This document shows, one piece after another, positions 24,145 to 35,699 of a DNA stretch of 64,000 bases. The notes under the pieces were generated by a model. It did not search any database. It had not been told where the DNA came from and saw only the letters and a program-made list of their open reading frames with translations. Source of the stretch: Glycine soja (taxonomy: Eukaryota; Streptophyta; Magnoliopsida; Fabales; Fabaceae); the NCBI RefSeq assembly GCF_004193775.1, contig NC_041008.1, positions 10,869,731-10,933,730 on the forward strand, written 5' to 3'. The position numbers and the translations under genes were made by a program. The first letter of the stretch is position 1, and each line of letters starts with the position of its first letter.

Positions 24145-24900
24145 ATGGTCGACCTTCAAACCGTTTGCTGCATGTGCGGTGACGTTGGTTTCCCCGACAA
24201 GCTTTTCCGCTGCAACAAATGCCGCCACCGTTTCCAACACTCGTATGCTTAATTTCATTTCTTCATCATCATCATCATATCATCATATACACATACATAC
24301 ATATAAATCTTTCTTTATGATCATATGATAGAATAATATCTTTATTTTTGATAGTTACATGTAACTACACATCATGTATCTATCTATCTTTGATTCTCAC
24401 ATCCCATGATGCTTATGTATGCATACGCATAATCAACATGGCCACTATTTCTTAGCTTTATATATTATCAATGATGACAATTAAAGCAACTTGTATCTTC
24501 ATACATACCATGCACACAACATGTATATATATGTAAGATAATTATTTTGTCAATTTTTTCCTGAGATTATCATTAACATAGAGGCCAATTAAGCATAGCG
24601 CTTAATTAATCTTTCAGGTATTGTAGTAACTACTACGGGGAATTAGCAGAGATAGAGCTATGCGATTGGTGCCAAAGCGAGGGGAGAAATTACTCGAGGC
24701 ATAGCTCCAATTCGAAGAAATTACCAGTGGCCGGAAATGACGCCGGAACGACGACCCGTTCTGAGTATTCCGGCGAGAAAATCAAGCACCATGATCGTCA
24801 TGAAGAGATGAGTGGTTCTTCGGAGAAGGGAAAGAGCCCTGTGCCTTCGCCGAGAATCTCCACGCGCAGGTATAAGCTTCTCAAGGATGTAATGTGTTAA
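24145..24900 (+). CDS. Small PHD-type zinc-finger protein, two exons, 126 aa
   Basis: Exon 1 is 24145-24242 and exon 2 is 24618-24900. The 375-bp intron has a GT donor (24243) and a pyrimidine-rich AG acceptor (24617), and splicing joins a split Ser codon in frame. Residues 8-51 form a full C4HC3 set: C8-x2-C11, C23-x2-C26, H32-x2-C35, C48-x2-C51, within text such as 'VCCMCGDVGFPDKLFRC' and 'LCDWCQSE'. That is the zinc-binding pattern of PHD fingers, many of which read histone tails. The C-terminal half is Ser/Lys/Arg-rich and low in structure, ending 'RRYKLLKDVMC', and may carry nuclear-localisation signals. Start choice is supported by the TATA box, the context GCCATGG and loss of protein character upstream. 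Codon use is GC-richer than anything around it. It is the only convincing intact host gene here; its exact role is unknown. Confidence 0.85.
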
Positions 24901-25152
24901 ACCAGGAAAAAGAAACAACAACAACGCATCGATCCTTAAACAATAAGAGAAAACGAGTATATATAATATTAGTGTTAATTAGGCGTGTCAAAAGGGTTAA
25001 TTTTGTACGTTTATATATAAATAGTAGTAGCTTTGTAAAGACTTTGTTTATGCGTGTTGTACTTGTTTTGTTAATTTTGAGTGTCCCTTTTCATCAAGTT
25101 GTGAATAGAAGAACTGTTAAACTTCAAGTTCATTGTATCATTAGTCCCATAA

Positions 25153-25170
25153 TCTCTCTCTCTCTCTCTC
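25153..25170. repeat. (CT)n microsatellite
   Basis: Nine CT dinucleotides lie downstream of the PHD-type gene. Confidence 0.9.
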
Positions 25171-25260
25171 TATATATGATAAAAGTTTCGAGCTCTTCTC
25201 TAGATTGTAGATCTCCCTTTTCGTTTACTTAATTAAGTATAATTGTTTCTTCAACTAAAG

Positions 25261-25318
<58 letters not shown>
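25261..25318. repeat. (TA)n microsatellite, one interruption
   Basis: About 29 TA dinucleotides are interrupted by a single G near 25274. Confidence 0.95.
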
Positions 25319-25319
<1 letters not shown>

Positions 25320-28300
25320 CTAGGCGCAATTAAAACTATTATTATAAATACAAATGGAATCGGAAAAAAAAAATCCAAATTCGCAGATTTTTCATGCATG
25401 CCCTCCTCTTATTAAATGTTTTCGCGTGTAATGCATGGTACATGAAGTAGGTTTCGTGCATGACATTTGTTAACTGGTAAAGTGATGGGAAAGTTATATT
25501 TTATGGAATCCAAAATTGAGACGGAAAGGTTACTTAATAAGTTGACACATTACACATTTACACAAACAGTTATTAAATATACTATTTTATTATATGGTAA
25601 CTAATGTGCATGAGGATTTGGTAAGTAGTATTACACAAATCAATTTACAGTTTCCTAGTGTTCTTTCTTTCTTGGTTTGTTTTTTTTTTTAATTGTTTAG
25701 TTAGATTGAATAAGGGATAGATATGAAAGAGAGAGGTCGTGCAAGGGTTTGACTGTTATGTGGCAGGGTTGAACCTCCCATTTGCTTAGTTGAGTCTAAA
25801 TTGAATGCATTGGGGTCCTTTTTGGTGAAGAATTCAGAGTACCTGAAACCTGGCTAACTTTTGCAGATTCATTGAAGGCCTTTAATTGCTAGGCCATCTC
25901 TATTATTATGTCAAAAGAAAATGAAGGGTCTCGATTGTAAAGTTGGAGAATTGGCACCAAGCAAGTTAGATATAGAATCCGTACCTTCAAAGTTTTATTT
26001 ATTTATTTGTTCTTTTCCCTATTTTCTTTTCTTTAAGACATACTGTGGCATTTTGCAATCTCGCCAACAACAACTGTAAATGGTAGCCATATGCACGCAA
26101 GAATTTTTTTAGTGAAGGGGTTTTCTTTTTTTAATTTTAAGAAGAGAAAAAAAAAGAAGAAAGAAAAACGTGCCGTGAAGTGTAGTGAAATAGAACTGGG
26201 TCTTCCATTGTGGTGGTTGTTTTTAGGCCATACATTTCAGTCACGATAATCTTTCCTTACAAGTTTGGACAATATTGAGTCGTATAGCTTGTAAAATATC
26301 TCCAAATTACACAAATTAATTGATAAGGCATTTGCCTCCACTATGCCTGTTTTGACCATTTATTAGAAACCTACAAATTTCTTTTTCACTTGGACTTTTT
26401 AACGTCACCATAAAGCCAAACTCCGTTTAACCAAATTAGTCCTGTTTTTCTCTTTTTATCTTCTCACCTTCACCAATGAACTATTCAATTTTGTACATAT
26501 GCATCCTTATATATCTATATATAAAATCTCAATCTCTTTATATATTCACACGGCGTAATTAGTACACACCAAATTTTTACACTCATTTTCAGCTAAGAAA
26601 AATAGTGAAAGAAAAGAGAAAAAATGCATGATAAAATAAGTGTTATTATAGTAGAAACAAAAATTCAAAAATAAATGTATATTTATAGATAAATATGTAA
26701 ATATAGACAAATATGACTGGCTTCTGCCTTCTGAAATGACATTAAAGATATCAATTAACGTTATATAATTTGTATGCCAGTAACCTATATATTATATTAT
26801 ATAATAATACAAGGAAGGAAAAAGAGATGACCCATAAATCTGTCCTTCGGACAGCATCTGAGATTGCATCAGTATCACTTTGAGCTAACTACGGTCCAAC
26901 AATTCTTAGCATTAGAAACTATCACTCTTATCATCAAGAAAAATATCTATAAGTACGACACAAAAACTGTGACTATAAATTTCTTTTGTCACTATAAATG
27001 GTACTTGCAACTTTTAGTGTGCGTAGGTAAAATTGTTTAATATGTACTTCCCGTCTTTAACATAGGTAAAAATCATATAATAATAATAAAAAATCTTCTA
27101 GTTATACTCTGTTATTTACTCATTCATATGTTTTTTTTTTATAAATATTTTTTGAAAAATAACATTTAAATTGGAAGAATATATAAGTTATAAAAAGAAA
27201 AGAAACAATAAAAAATAAAAATAAAAACCAATAGCATCAAGATGAAAACAATATCGACAAATAAAAACATTATGATTTTAATAATCTCAATAATAAACAA
27301 ATTAAAAAATAATAAAAATTGAAATTCTTACAATTACCCCATTAACTATTTGTAGAGTTCTAAAGCCATAAATTACACCATATAACATTACTATGATTTT
27401 TAACAAGAAAATAATAAGAATAGGTTAAAAGAAAAGAAAAGAACTTACTGGTCAAATTACAATGAGAATTAATCTTCGAAAAAATCTTTTATTCATCCAT
27501 GAACTTTATCCAAAAGAAGCTGATATACTCCTCCAATGGAACCACTTGACTCATGTTCCCCACCTCTCAACTCATGTTGAATGTTAAATCTTCACCCTTA
27601 AAAAAAACATGAATTATATGTTGAATGCTCATGATCATTCTTATTTCTGTCATAAATTATTTTGTTCCTTGAGAATTGTCAAAGGACAATTTCTTGTTTG
27701 TCTTATCCATCTTTCATGTCCAAGCAATTGAAATTCAGAATAGCAACCACAATAGGAGTGCATATTTATGTGAGACTAGACTACCAAATATGAGTTCTTT
27801 ATCACCAAGCAAGTTTTCACATGCGAAAAGATTGTAAACTAAGTACAAACCATGAAGAAGAGATCCAAAACTTCCTAGTAAAAACCGAAGATAGTAAAAA
27901 TATTTCTCTCGGATTCATATAATAAGCAGGAGGTAAATGTTTCACATATTATGAAACTTCAATTGAGGTAGCTAAAAAAGGTAGAATACTAACCTGTAAT
28001 AATTTCCGCCTAATATATGAGTGACTCATCAGGCAATCAAAGTCCCTTGTTATTTCTCTAAGTTCTTACAATAGATGATTCGATTGCATAAACAGGCCAT
28101 TTAAATGGGATCATGCAAAAACTTGTGTTCCTGTATAGGTTAAATTCAAAAAGGAAAAAAAAAATAGTTATAGACAATGTAACAAAAAGAAATAGAAATA
28201 AAACAAAGGTGAAATAGCCATGTAAGTTGAAAGGGAAAACATAATGCACCTCAGGTTGGTTATAGGTAGCTAAATATTGAAACACTAAATACATGGAGAG

Positions 28301-29277
28301 AACAAGTCAACAAGCAGATATATACTTGCAATGAAAACTATCAAATCTCTGTGTACTCCACACCTAAGTTTCGGCGCCACATATTTCTAATCTGCTGGTG
28401 GAGTTGGACATCCTTTTATGTATTAGTATATGATCATACTTGAACTTGTGAAAAAAGATTTGAAAGAGAAAAGGGAAACTTTTATGTATTAGTATGGAAA
28501 ATGTTAATTTATAATTGGCAAAAACTGAAAATGACTTTTTATCGGCAAAACAAAATGAGTTTTTATCAATATTGCTCGCTATAATTGTTGGCAATACTTT
28601 TACTGATCTTGAATATGTTGAACATAATCTAATTGTCGGTAACCATTTTAATGGCTATTTATATTTTTACTAAAAAAAGACATAACCATCTAAAAAAATG
28701 ACTTTTGGTGTAGTGTTTATTGTATGAAAATTGGCGAAATGGAGAAGGAAATTATTTTTTAGGATAGGAGTTATTTGTTGATTTCAGAATAATTATTTGT
28801 ATGGGGGAAGAGTTATGCGGTAGAGGCATGACATGCGCGGTTTCATTGAGTGACGATACATCTCAACTTTGAATATGGATTTTAGATAGTTTTTTTTTTA
28901 TAAAAAAAAACAGACAAATATATTTATAATAATGCAAGCATTGAAGGTGCCAATTTGAAAATATTTTGTCCTCCAGTACAGATGTGTAACTACAGAGAAC
29001 TACCACCATACTAATTCTACCTTCCATCTATGCCCAGAAGCCACACACACCGGAAGAAATCATATAGAATCTTATTATATGCCATTGCCATGGTATATAT
29101 CAAGATATCAATGATTGCATCTGCAGCAGCAGGCAAATGGATCTTCCCATCCCAATTATATACACGAGGCATGATAAATATGTCCTGCCCGACAATGATA
29201 ACAAACCCGACAATTATATACCCATCAATCAGCAACCATTAACTCGAGTCTGCTAGCAGTTCAATCATGAATCGAAT

Positions 29278-29821
29278 TTAGCCTTTTATGCAAAGTCCAG
29301 TATTTGCTTCCCACTGCACAAAAGAATAGTTGAATCTTTGATCATAAGATTTCAACCAAGACATGTTTTGGAATAGAACGTCTTGAAGCACTCTATTCTT
29401 GTCCAGCACCACCGCTCTGAATATCATATTATTTCTCTTATTCCATATTACCCAGGTAGCTGCATACCAAATCACTTTCCACCTTCTATTAGTTGCTGCC
29501 GAGACTTAAGTTAATTCATGTTGGCAGAAATGTTTTTGTACATACCCCGAAAACACAAATGACAGCTCAAGCCAAGAATAACATTTCAGCCAAATTTCCC
29601 ACACCTCTTTACACCAAAGCAGAACATGGTCCCTGGATTCTTCAACCAACCCGCTAAATGGGCACACACCATTAGATTTTGGCACCACAATATTCCTCCT
29701 GCTAATGTTCTCTGCAGTTGGTAATGCATTCATGAACAACCTCCATACAAATGTACCTATTTTTGGTGGTATTTTGATATTCCAGATTTCGTCAAAATTG
29801 AATTGAGTCTGACTTCCTATG
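29278..29821 (-). pseudogene. LINE 3' segment: zinc-binding RT-associated domain (zf-RVT)
   Basis: On the minus strand from 29821 the frame gives 'DEIWNIKIPPKIGTFVWRLF', then 'NALPTAENISRRN', 'CPFSG', 'ESRDHVLLWCKEVWEIW' and, after a stop and frame change, 'AATWVIWNKRNNMIF'. This is the zinc-binding region that closes the pol protein of plant L1-type LINEs. The upstream part of the same protein lies at 33376 and beyond, on the other side of the CACTA insertion. One stop near 29510 and the split make it non-functional. Sequence to about 28950 may be LINE 3' untranslated region. Confidence 0.85.
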
Positions 29822-30045
29822 CACTACTACAAAAAGCATTTTTTATGATATTACTTTTACGTCGGTTGATAAAAAAACCGACTTAGAAAAAACACGATAA
29901 CATTTTTGAAATTAAATGCATTAGCTTTACAATGGTTTTGCAAAAACCGTCTTAGAAAATTGTCATTCTAAGACGGTTACCAATAACTGTCTTAGAAGAT
30001 TGTCATTCTAAGACGATTTTTTACAAAACTATCTTAGAATATTTT
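29822..30045. repeat. Left CACTA end with subterminal repeats
   Basis: It begins CACTACTACAAAAA. Motifs aaccgtcttagaa and ttctaagacggtt alternate in both orientations at roughly 25-45 bp spacing (for example near 29948, 29971, 29992 and 30007). Such clusters are the binding sites of CACTA accessory proteins in known elements; that role here is inference. Confidence 0.8.

Positions 30046-30050
<5 letters not shown>

Positions 30051-30079
<29 letters not shown>
30051..30079. repeat. (TA)n microsatellite
   Basis: About 14 AT dinucleotides lie just inside the left subterminal repeats of the CACTA element. Confidence 0.95.
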
Positions 30080-30082
<3 letters not shown>

Positions 30083-30289
30083 TATATTTCTCTTTCTCCG
30101 TGTGGGACTCCCTAAGAAGAACCCTAGACTTTTCAAATCCTCTTTCTCTGTTCCACCCAAGCTCCTGCGAACCCTCGTCGAAGAGCCACAATGGGACGAC
30201 CAAGGCACCATTAACAACAACTACTCCTCTCTTCATCATTCTCAAAAGAACCCATGATTTGCTCACACAAAAATCATTAAAATAATATG

Positions 30290-31025
30290 ACACCATAACT
30301 GCTTTAAAATCCAGAATCGGACCCATGAAACGGTTGTTGTTCAAATCCAGCTTGTCTAGCTTTATGCCACCCAAACCTTGAGGAACCAACCCAATGAGGT
30401 TGTTGCCATTAAGGTTAAGATCCTTTAGAGAGCTCAAATCCCTAATGTTCTTGGGAAATGTCCCAGTGAAAGCGTTTCCTTGAAGCCACAGACTGGTGAG
30501 CGAAACCATAATAGCCACAACATAAATCCCCCACTGAGACGCTCTTCCTGCTGGTTGTTCAACCACAAAACCTGCAACGCGGAGCCATTTAAACTCCACG
30601 GAATCTTGATCGTTAAGTTGTTGTTTGAAAGCCTAAAAAATGACAACGAGTTCATGGTGTTGAGAAATTGAGGTATTGGGCCGGTGAGGTTGCAGCCCAT
30701 ACAAGAGAAATTGGTCAACTTAGTTGACCCCTGGAGTGCTTCGGGTAACTTCCAGTCGCCGGTGGTGGCGATGAGGTTATTATGGTCCAAAGCAGAAACC
30801 TCTAGACTCTAGAGGCCATGGAAAAAATCGAAAGGGATGGAGTCGAAGTTGTTTTTGTCGAGATAGGTGTATTTGAGCTTTGACAGTCTGCGAAAGGAGG
30901 ATAATGGGCCATTGAGCCTGTTGTTCTGGAGGCCCACATTGGAGAGCATGCCGAGCTGGTTCAGGTTTTGCGGTAAGGGCCCATTGAGGTTTAAGCCCTT
31001 GACTTGAATCTGGTTCACGCGTTTG
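30290..31025 (-). pseudogene. Captured fragment of a TMK-like LRR receptor kinase
   Basis: On the minus strand from about 31025, leucine-rich repeats follow one another: 'VKGLNLNGPLPQNLNQLGML', 'GLQNNRLNGPLSSFRRLSKL', 'LDHNNLIATTGDWKLPEAL', 'CNLTGPIPQFLNTMNSL', 'LWLQGNAFTGTFPKNIRDL' and 'DLNNNRFMGPILDFKAV'. The order and wording, notably 'ATTGDW' and 'NSLSFFRLSNNNLT', are those of the extracellular domain of TMK receptor kinases, which act in auxin signalling at the plasma membrane. A stop interrupts it near 30808 and a frameshift lies near 30545. Signal peptide, membrane segment and kinase are absent. It is a captured, decayed exon piece. Confidence 0.85.
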
Positions 31026-31280
31026 TTGCTGACTAGAGTAGGATTACTTCATATGGACTGTAGAGGCTACCACAAATATTATGATATCCACCAAGAAAAA
31101 GGTTTTTGTCATGTGATAGCGCTTGTTACCTTGCAATAAGCTAAAAATAATAATAAGTAATTTTTCATGAGTTAAAATAAATTCTATAGAAGCTCTTTGA
31201 AAGAGATGATGCAATTCTATCAACTTATGGTAATACTTGCTTTGTTTTGTTTCTCCTTTTTACTGAAAAAATGTGTGCAG

Positions 31281-32824
31281 GTGTTCAGAAAGAAAGAATG
31301 GAGCCAGAGGACATGTATGTATTATCACACAGTGGGTGTGTCTTGTCTGCTCCATCTCCTAAACCTTGGCCGCACAAGCCTCCTAAGTGTAGTGATTGTG
31401 ATCCACTTTTCAAGAAGGTAAGTTTGGTTCAAGAAAATAAGCATGAATGGTTCACATTACTGTAATTGAGTGGTTCAGAGTTTGATATAGGCATTCTTCT
31501 TTTGAGGTTTCACAACACTCATGTGACATCGCTCAACTACCCAATATGTTATCTTGGTATTTGTTTTTCGTGTACAATATGTTTTTATCATGCTTTTGAA
31601 ATATTTGAGTGATGCCACTTTAATGTCAGTGTTAAGGTCAACGGTATCAGACATTTGGACTTATGGTAGTATTAATTAAATGTGACATTCATGTTATTTG
31701 TTAATATAGCGATACACATTTGGACTTATGGATTATTGAGTGTCACTTGTCATGGTTTTATCATGAATTTGAAAAATACAACTTTGATTTGCTTGTAGTT
31801 CTCGTACTCATCATGTCATTGAGGACCAAGTTGGACTTTCATCAAATAGCTGAAACTGAAACTGATATGCTACTTGTCTTTGTGCCTTGTAAGTTTTCAG
31901 GTGCAACTCGTTGTTGTTGCAAAACCTTGTTGCGTTTGATACACTAATTTAAGTTGGTCATTTCCCTTGTGGTGTTGTTCTTTTGTGCCTAGAATTAGAA
32001 AGTTTAGCTTTGCTTCATTGTCTTGTCCCTCTTCCTATAATACTATTTTCATTTGACTATGGTTGTCTCCGCAAATGGCAGATCACTCACATGGAAATGA
32101 TAAAAGGAATCAAGGGGCATGGCTATTATGATAAACTTGTTGTCCCCATAATTAAGAACATGATCTATAAGTATCAGCTCACAAAATATTTTGCTAAAGC
32201 TGTATGTTTCTTCTAATGATTTTGCATTTGGATTAAATAGTTGTTGGGAACTCTAGATGATTTTTATCTACTTTTCCCCCCAAAGAAATTGTGAGTGATG
32301 TAGCACAGATTATTATTTGTTTTCCCCTAATTTGTAGATTGAAGACTACCCAAAAGCAACAGCGGTGCTTGTTCGCAACCATGGGGTATTTGTCTGGTGA
32401 TACTCATGGATTAGTCCTAAAACTCAGGTTTTTATCTACATTTCCCAGGAAAACTGCAATCAATTTCATATATGTTTTTTCCTTAGGATTCTGCTTGGAG
32501 TTTCCAAAAAATACAATACTCCTCTAAATAACAGTTTTTTTTGGGTGGGGACCCTGGGGAGGGTGTTATTTACAGTTGTCATGCTCATACTTGGAGTTTC
32601 CATAAAGTATAACACTCCTTTGGTAAATTTATGTTTTTTCCTTCCGGTCTAAGTGTTACCATTACCTCTTTGATGCTACTCTCAAACTTCATCAAATGGG
32701 ATTGGACTGGTCAACTCCGAATCATGGTCCAATACAAAGTGCAAGAAGGGGTCTAAGTATTGCTGGGGAGTCAAATGTATCAGTTAAAGCAAGAAAATCT
32801 AATGGTGACAGTGATCCATTCCCA
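31281..32824 (+). pseudogene. Captured fragment of DEP1 (methylthioribulose-1-phosphate dehydratase part)
   Basis: Four exon-like blocks keep their splice signals. 31281-31417 has '[17 protein letters not shown]' and '[13 protein letters not shown]'. 32092-32201 has '[19 protein letters not shown]'. 32338-32427 has 'IEDYPKATAVLVRNHGVFVW'. 32654-32824 has 'CYHYLFDATLKLHQMGLDW' and 'STPNHGPI'. Together they are the class II aldolase-like dehydratase domain of the plant DEP1 protein (dehydratase-enolase-phosphatase) of the methionine salvage cycle. The exon carrying the histidine pair of the metal site, expected between blocks one and two, is not found. A TGA follows the Trp of the third block. 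N-terminus and the enolase-phosphatase half are absent. Introns are retained, so capture was at DNA level. Non-functional as an enzyme. Confidence 0.88.
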
Positions 32825-33204
32825 GTGAGTTCACATAATCCTCCCTTTTTTGTTTAAAGCTTTAGGTCACTAAGGGGTTGTTTGTTTTGAGAACATATTT
32901 TTTGTTTTCATTTTATATTTTACATTTAATTACAAAAATGTGACCTATCTTTCATTGTTTTTTGCTTTCATAAGTTTGTACATAAAATAGTGAAAACAAC
33001 TATTTCCTATACAAAATTTTGAGAATAGAAAACAAAGTGAAAATAGAAAATTAAAAGTGTGATTGACTGTGCTTTTTTTATTGGCTTTGACAAGCTGCAT
33101 GATTGTGTGACAATCTCAATTTCAAAATTAATAATTGGGCTGAGTGAAATTTTAGAATTCAGTTGGGATGTTAATGTATATGAAATTTTTAATTTTTTTA
33201 AATA

Positions 33205-33345
33205 TACATTTTAAGATGGTTTTCTGAAAAACTGTCTTAGAATCCTCAAAATATTTTTATTTTAAAAAAAAAACACATTCTAAGACGGTTTTTTAGGAAA
33301 ACCGTCTTAGAATCCTCAAAATATTTTTATTCTAGGACGATTATA
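33205..33345. repeat. Right subterminal repeats of the CACTA element
   Basis: 'ttctaagacggttttttaGG' and its inverse 'aaaaccgtcttagaa' form a near-perfect inverted repeat at 33276-33313. Another pair occurs near 33213-33243. A 'tcctcaaaatatttttatt' unit repeats after each. Confidence 0.8.
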
Positions 33346-33375
33346 TGAAATCCCAGAATTCTCCACTATAGTACA

Positions 33376-35600
33376 CTCCCAGTTAAACCACCTCCTTCTC
33401 TAAGAAATGTCCCGAACCCTATTATCCCGAACTCACGCACACATATTTGTGAGCAACTTCTCTTTTTGATTTGAGTTCAGGAAAATTCTGGGATAAACAT
33501 GTACTAATGAGTCATGTCCCTCCCATCTATCATGCCAAAAGCTCACTCTATCACTTCTTCCCACCTTCCATTCCACACAATCATCTAACCGTTTAGCTTT
33601 ATTCTCTTCCCCACAAACCTTATGCAGATCCTTCGACCATGTAAAAGCATTTAATTGGACCCCTTCACCCACCAAGCCCCTCCAACCACCATATTTTGAC
33701 ATCAATACCTCCCACCATAGACCATTACCCTACTCTCTAAACATGTCCTACCTCCATTTAGGTAAGATAGTCACATTAAAAGATGCCAAATTTGTAATGC
33801 CCAAACCCCCTCCCCCTCCCCCCCCCACTTTTTTCGCTTTGCAAGTGTTTTCCCATGAGACCCAAGCAATTTTCTTTTCTCCCTCCTCACATCCCCAAAA
33901 AAAATTCCTTTGCAATGCCACAATTTTCTTCCTCACAATGGACGACATCTTAAAAAAGGAAATAAAAAACAAAGACAAGGAAGAAAGAAATAACATAATT
34001 TATAAGGGGTATCCTTCCCACTAAAGACAACAACCTATGTTTCACTTTGCAAATTTTTTAGAGAACTTATCAAGAATAGGCTTCCAAAAAACTTCCCACC
34101 TAGGGTTTCCTTCAATAGGTAAACCAAGATATACAAAGGGAAATGATAGTAACTTACAATTTAAATAGTTTGCAAATCTTTCCACCAAAGCCAAGTCCAA
34201 CCTAAAAGTTCCAAAACTACTCTTGAAAAAAAATTTTAACTTTTAACCTTGAGGCTAACTCAAAACACATTAGAATACTTTTGATAACCACCACATTATT
34301 CCATGAAGCTTCCCCAAAAAACAGGTGTTGTTCGCAAATTGGAAGAGATCAACTTAAACTTTTTTTATCTCCACCAAGAAGCTATTGAATAATTCCTTAT
34401 CAATTGCTTCCCTCATAATCCCACACAAACCCTCCACCGCCACATTAAACAAAAAAAAGGGGGTTAGAGGATCCCCTTGTCTTAATCCTTTAAATATGTT
34501 GAACTCATTTGTTGGACTACCATTTACCAAAATAGATATATAGTTACTCTTCGAGGATGCTTTAATCCAAAGAATCTATTTCTTTTATTGAATTCAAATC
34601 CCCTAAGCATGTACAACAAGCTCCAACACACTACATCATTAGCCTTTTCATAATCAACTTTTAAAATTAGACAACTTTTCCTTTTCCTTCTATCTTCCTC
34701 TACCACCTCATTTGCCACAAGAACACTTTGTAGTAAAAATCTTCCACCCAAGAAAGCAATTTGTCTTCAGTCCACTACACTATTCAACACTTTCTTGAGT
34801 TTACTGAACATAATCTTAGGCAACACCTGGTACATACAACCAACAAGAGATATCGGTTTAAATTCTCCCAAATTATTTGGCACATCCACCTTAGGGATTA
34901 AGGATCTAAATGACGAATTACAACCCTCGGAATAATCCCATTTTCATGGAATTCTTCTACAAACCTCATAAAATCCCCACTCAACACATCCCAAAAACCC
35001 TTAATGAACTTAAAATTTAGTCCATCCGGGTCGGGGCATTTGCCACTTTCACATTCCACACTACCCCTTTTACCTCCTCCAAAGAAAATTTTCCCAAGAG
35101 AAAATTATTATCCTCATGAGAAATCTCCTTGAATCTCACACCATCCTATAATGATCTCACTTCCTCCTCCTCCACCTCCTAAAATCGCACTTTGTAAAGA
35201 TTGAAGACTTCCTCCTTCACTCTCCAAGGCTCATCTAGCGACAAATCCTCCACAAACAACCCATTCAACATATTCTTTTTTCCACTCCAATTAACCACAG
35301 TATGGAAGAATTTTGAATTTTTGCCGCCCTCATTCAACCATTTTACCCTTGATTTTTGTCTTAGTAAGGATTCATTGCGTCTAGGCACCCTCCAAAACTC
35401 CTCTTGTAGTTTCTTCTTTTTTAGGCTCTCCTTCGCATTTAGAAATTGTACATCCTCCTTTAGTTCTAGCTCATTCAATTCTTGGAAGATACACTTTTGA
35501 TTTTTCCTCACATTTCCAAATTGCTCCTCATTCCACCTTTTCAATGTACTTTTATAGCCTTCAGTTTTTCCTTCAACACAAAAGCACCCCACCCATCAAA
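33376..35600 (-). pseudogene. LINE reverse transcriptase, decayed
   Basis: On the minus strand from about 35592: a lead-in with 'SRVKWLNEGGKNSKFFH' (about 35325), then 'VDYEKANDVVCWSLLYML' (34660-34600), 'GLRQGDPLTPFF' (about 34485), and 'QFANNTCF' near 34342. The last stands where YADD-type reverse transcriptases have their catalytic pair of Asp, here changed to Asn-Asn. Downstream come 'MSSIVRKKIVALQRNFFWGC', 'KIAWVSWE' and 'RVSFWHDRWEG', the usual C-terminal stretch before the zinc-binding domain. Stops and frameshifts occur throughout. This is an L1-type plant LINE; the rest of the protein resumes at 29821 beyond the CACTA insertion. Confidence 0.88.
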
Positions 35601-35699
35601 CCTTAATTTCCCCCATTCTTCCTTAACAAAGCCAACAAAATTCTTGTCCAAAAACCAAAAATCCTAAACTGCTAAGCGGTTTAGGTCCCCAATTTACAT

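Larger units (their letters stand above)
24901..28640. other. Intergenic region downstream of the PHD-type gene
   Basis: The 3' flank of the gene (24901 to about 25250) is T-rich with CT and TA repeats. From 25.3 to 28.6 kb I find no coding frame. A block near 27015-27090 has 'gtgtgcgtaggtaaaa' and 'aaaaatcatataataataa', related to 11.06-11.17 kb. The rest looks like ordinary AT-rich spacer. Confidence 0.5.
29822..33375. mobile_element. CACTA transposon carrying captured gene fragments (Pack-CACTA type)
   Basis: The left end starts CACTACTACAAAAAGC at 29822, a standard CACTA terminus. It is followed by subterminal repeats of 'ttctaagacggtt' and their inverse. Similar repeats occur in opposite arrangement at 33210-33345, marking the right subterminal region. 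The outermost right inverted repeat is not recognisable. Between them is no transposase. There are instead fragments of two unrelated plant genes: a TMK-like receptor kinase ectodomain on the minus strand and a DEP1 enzyme on the plus strand with its introns. The element splits a LINE. Soybean CACTA elements of the Tgm group are known to pick up host gene pieces. About 50 codons of LINE are also missing at the junction, so the right border may have been deleted together with LINE sequence. Confidence 0.8.

Noticed and set aside
24894..25232. 112-residue plus-strand frame just after the PHD-type gene
   Set aside because: It overlaps the stop codon and 3' untranslated region, contains simple repeats and has no recognisable domain.
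30078..31025. Functional receptor-like gene
   Set aside because: A stop, a frameshift, and the absence of signal peptide, membrane segment and kinase, all within CACTA ends, make it a captured pseudogene fragment.
33743..34024. Plus-strand proline-rich frame
   Set aside because: It is the shadow of the LINE reverse transcriptase tail on the minus strand, which has clear family motifs.
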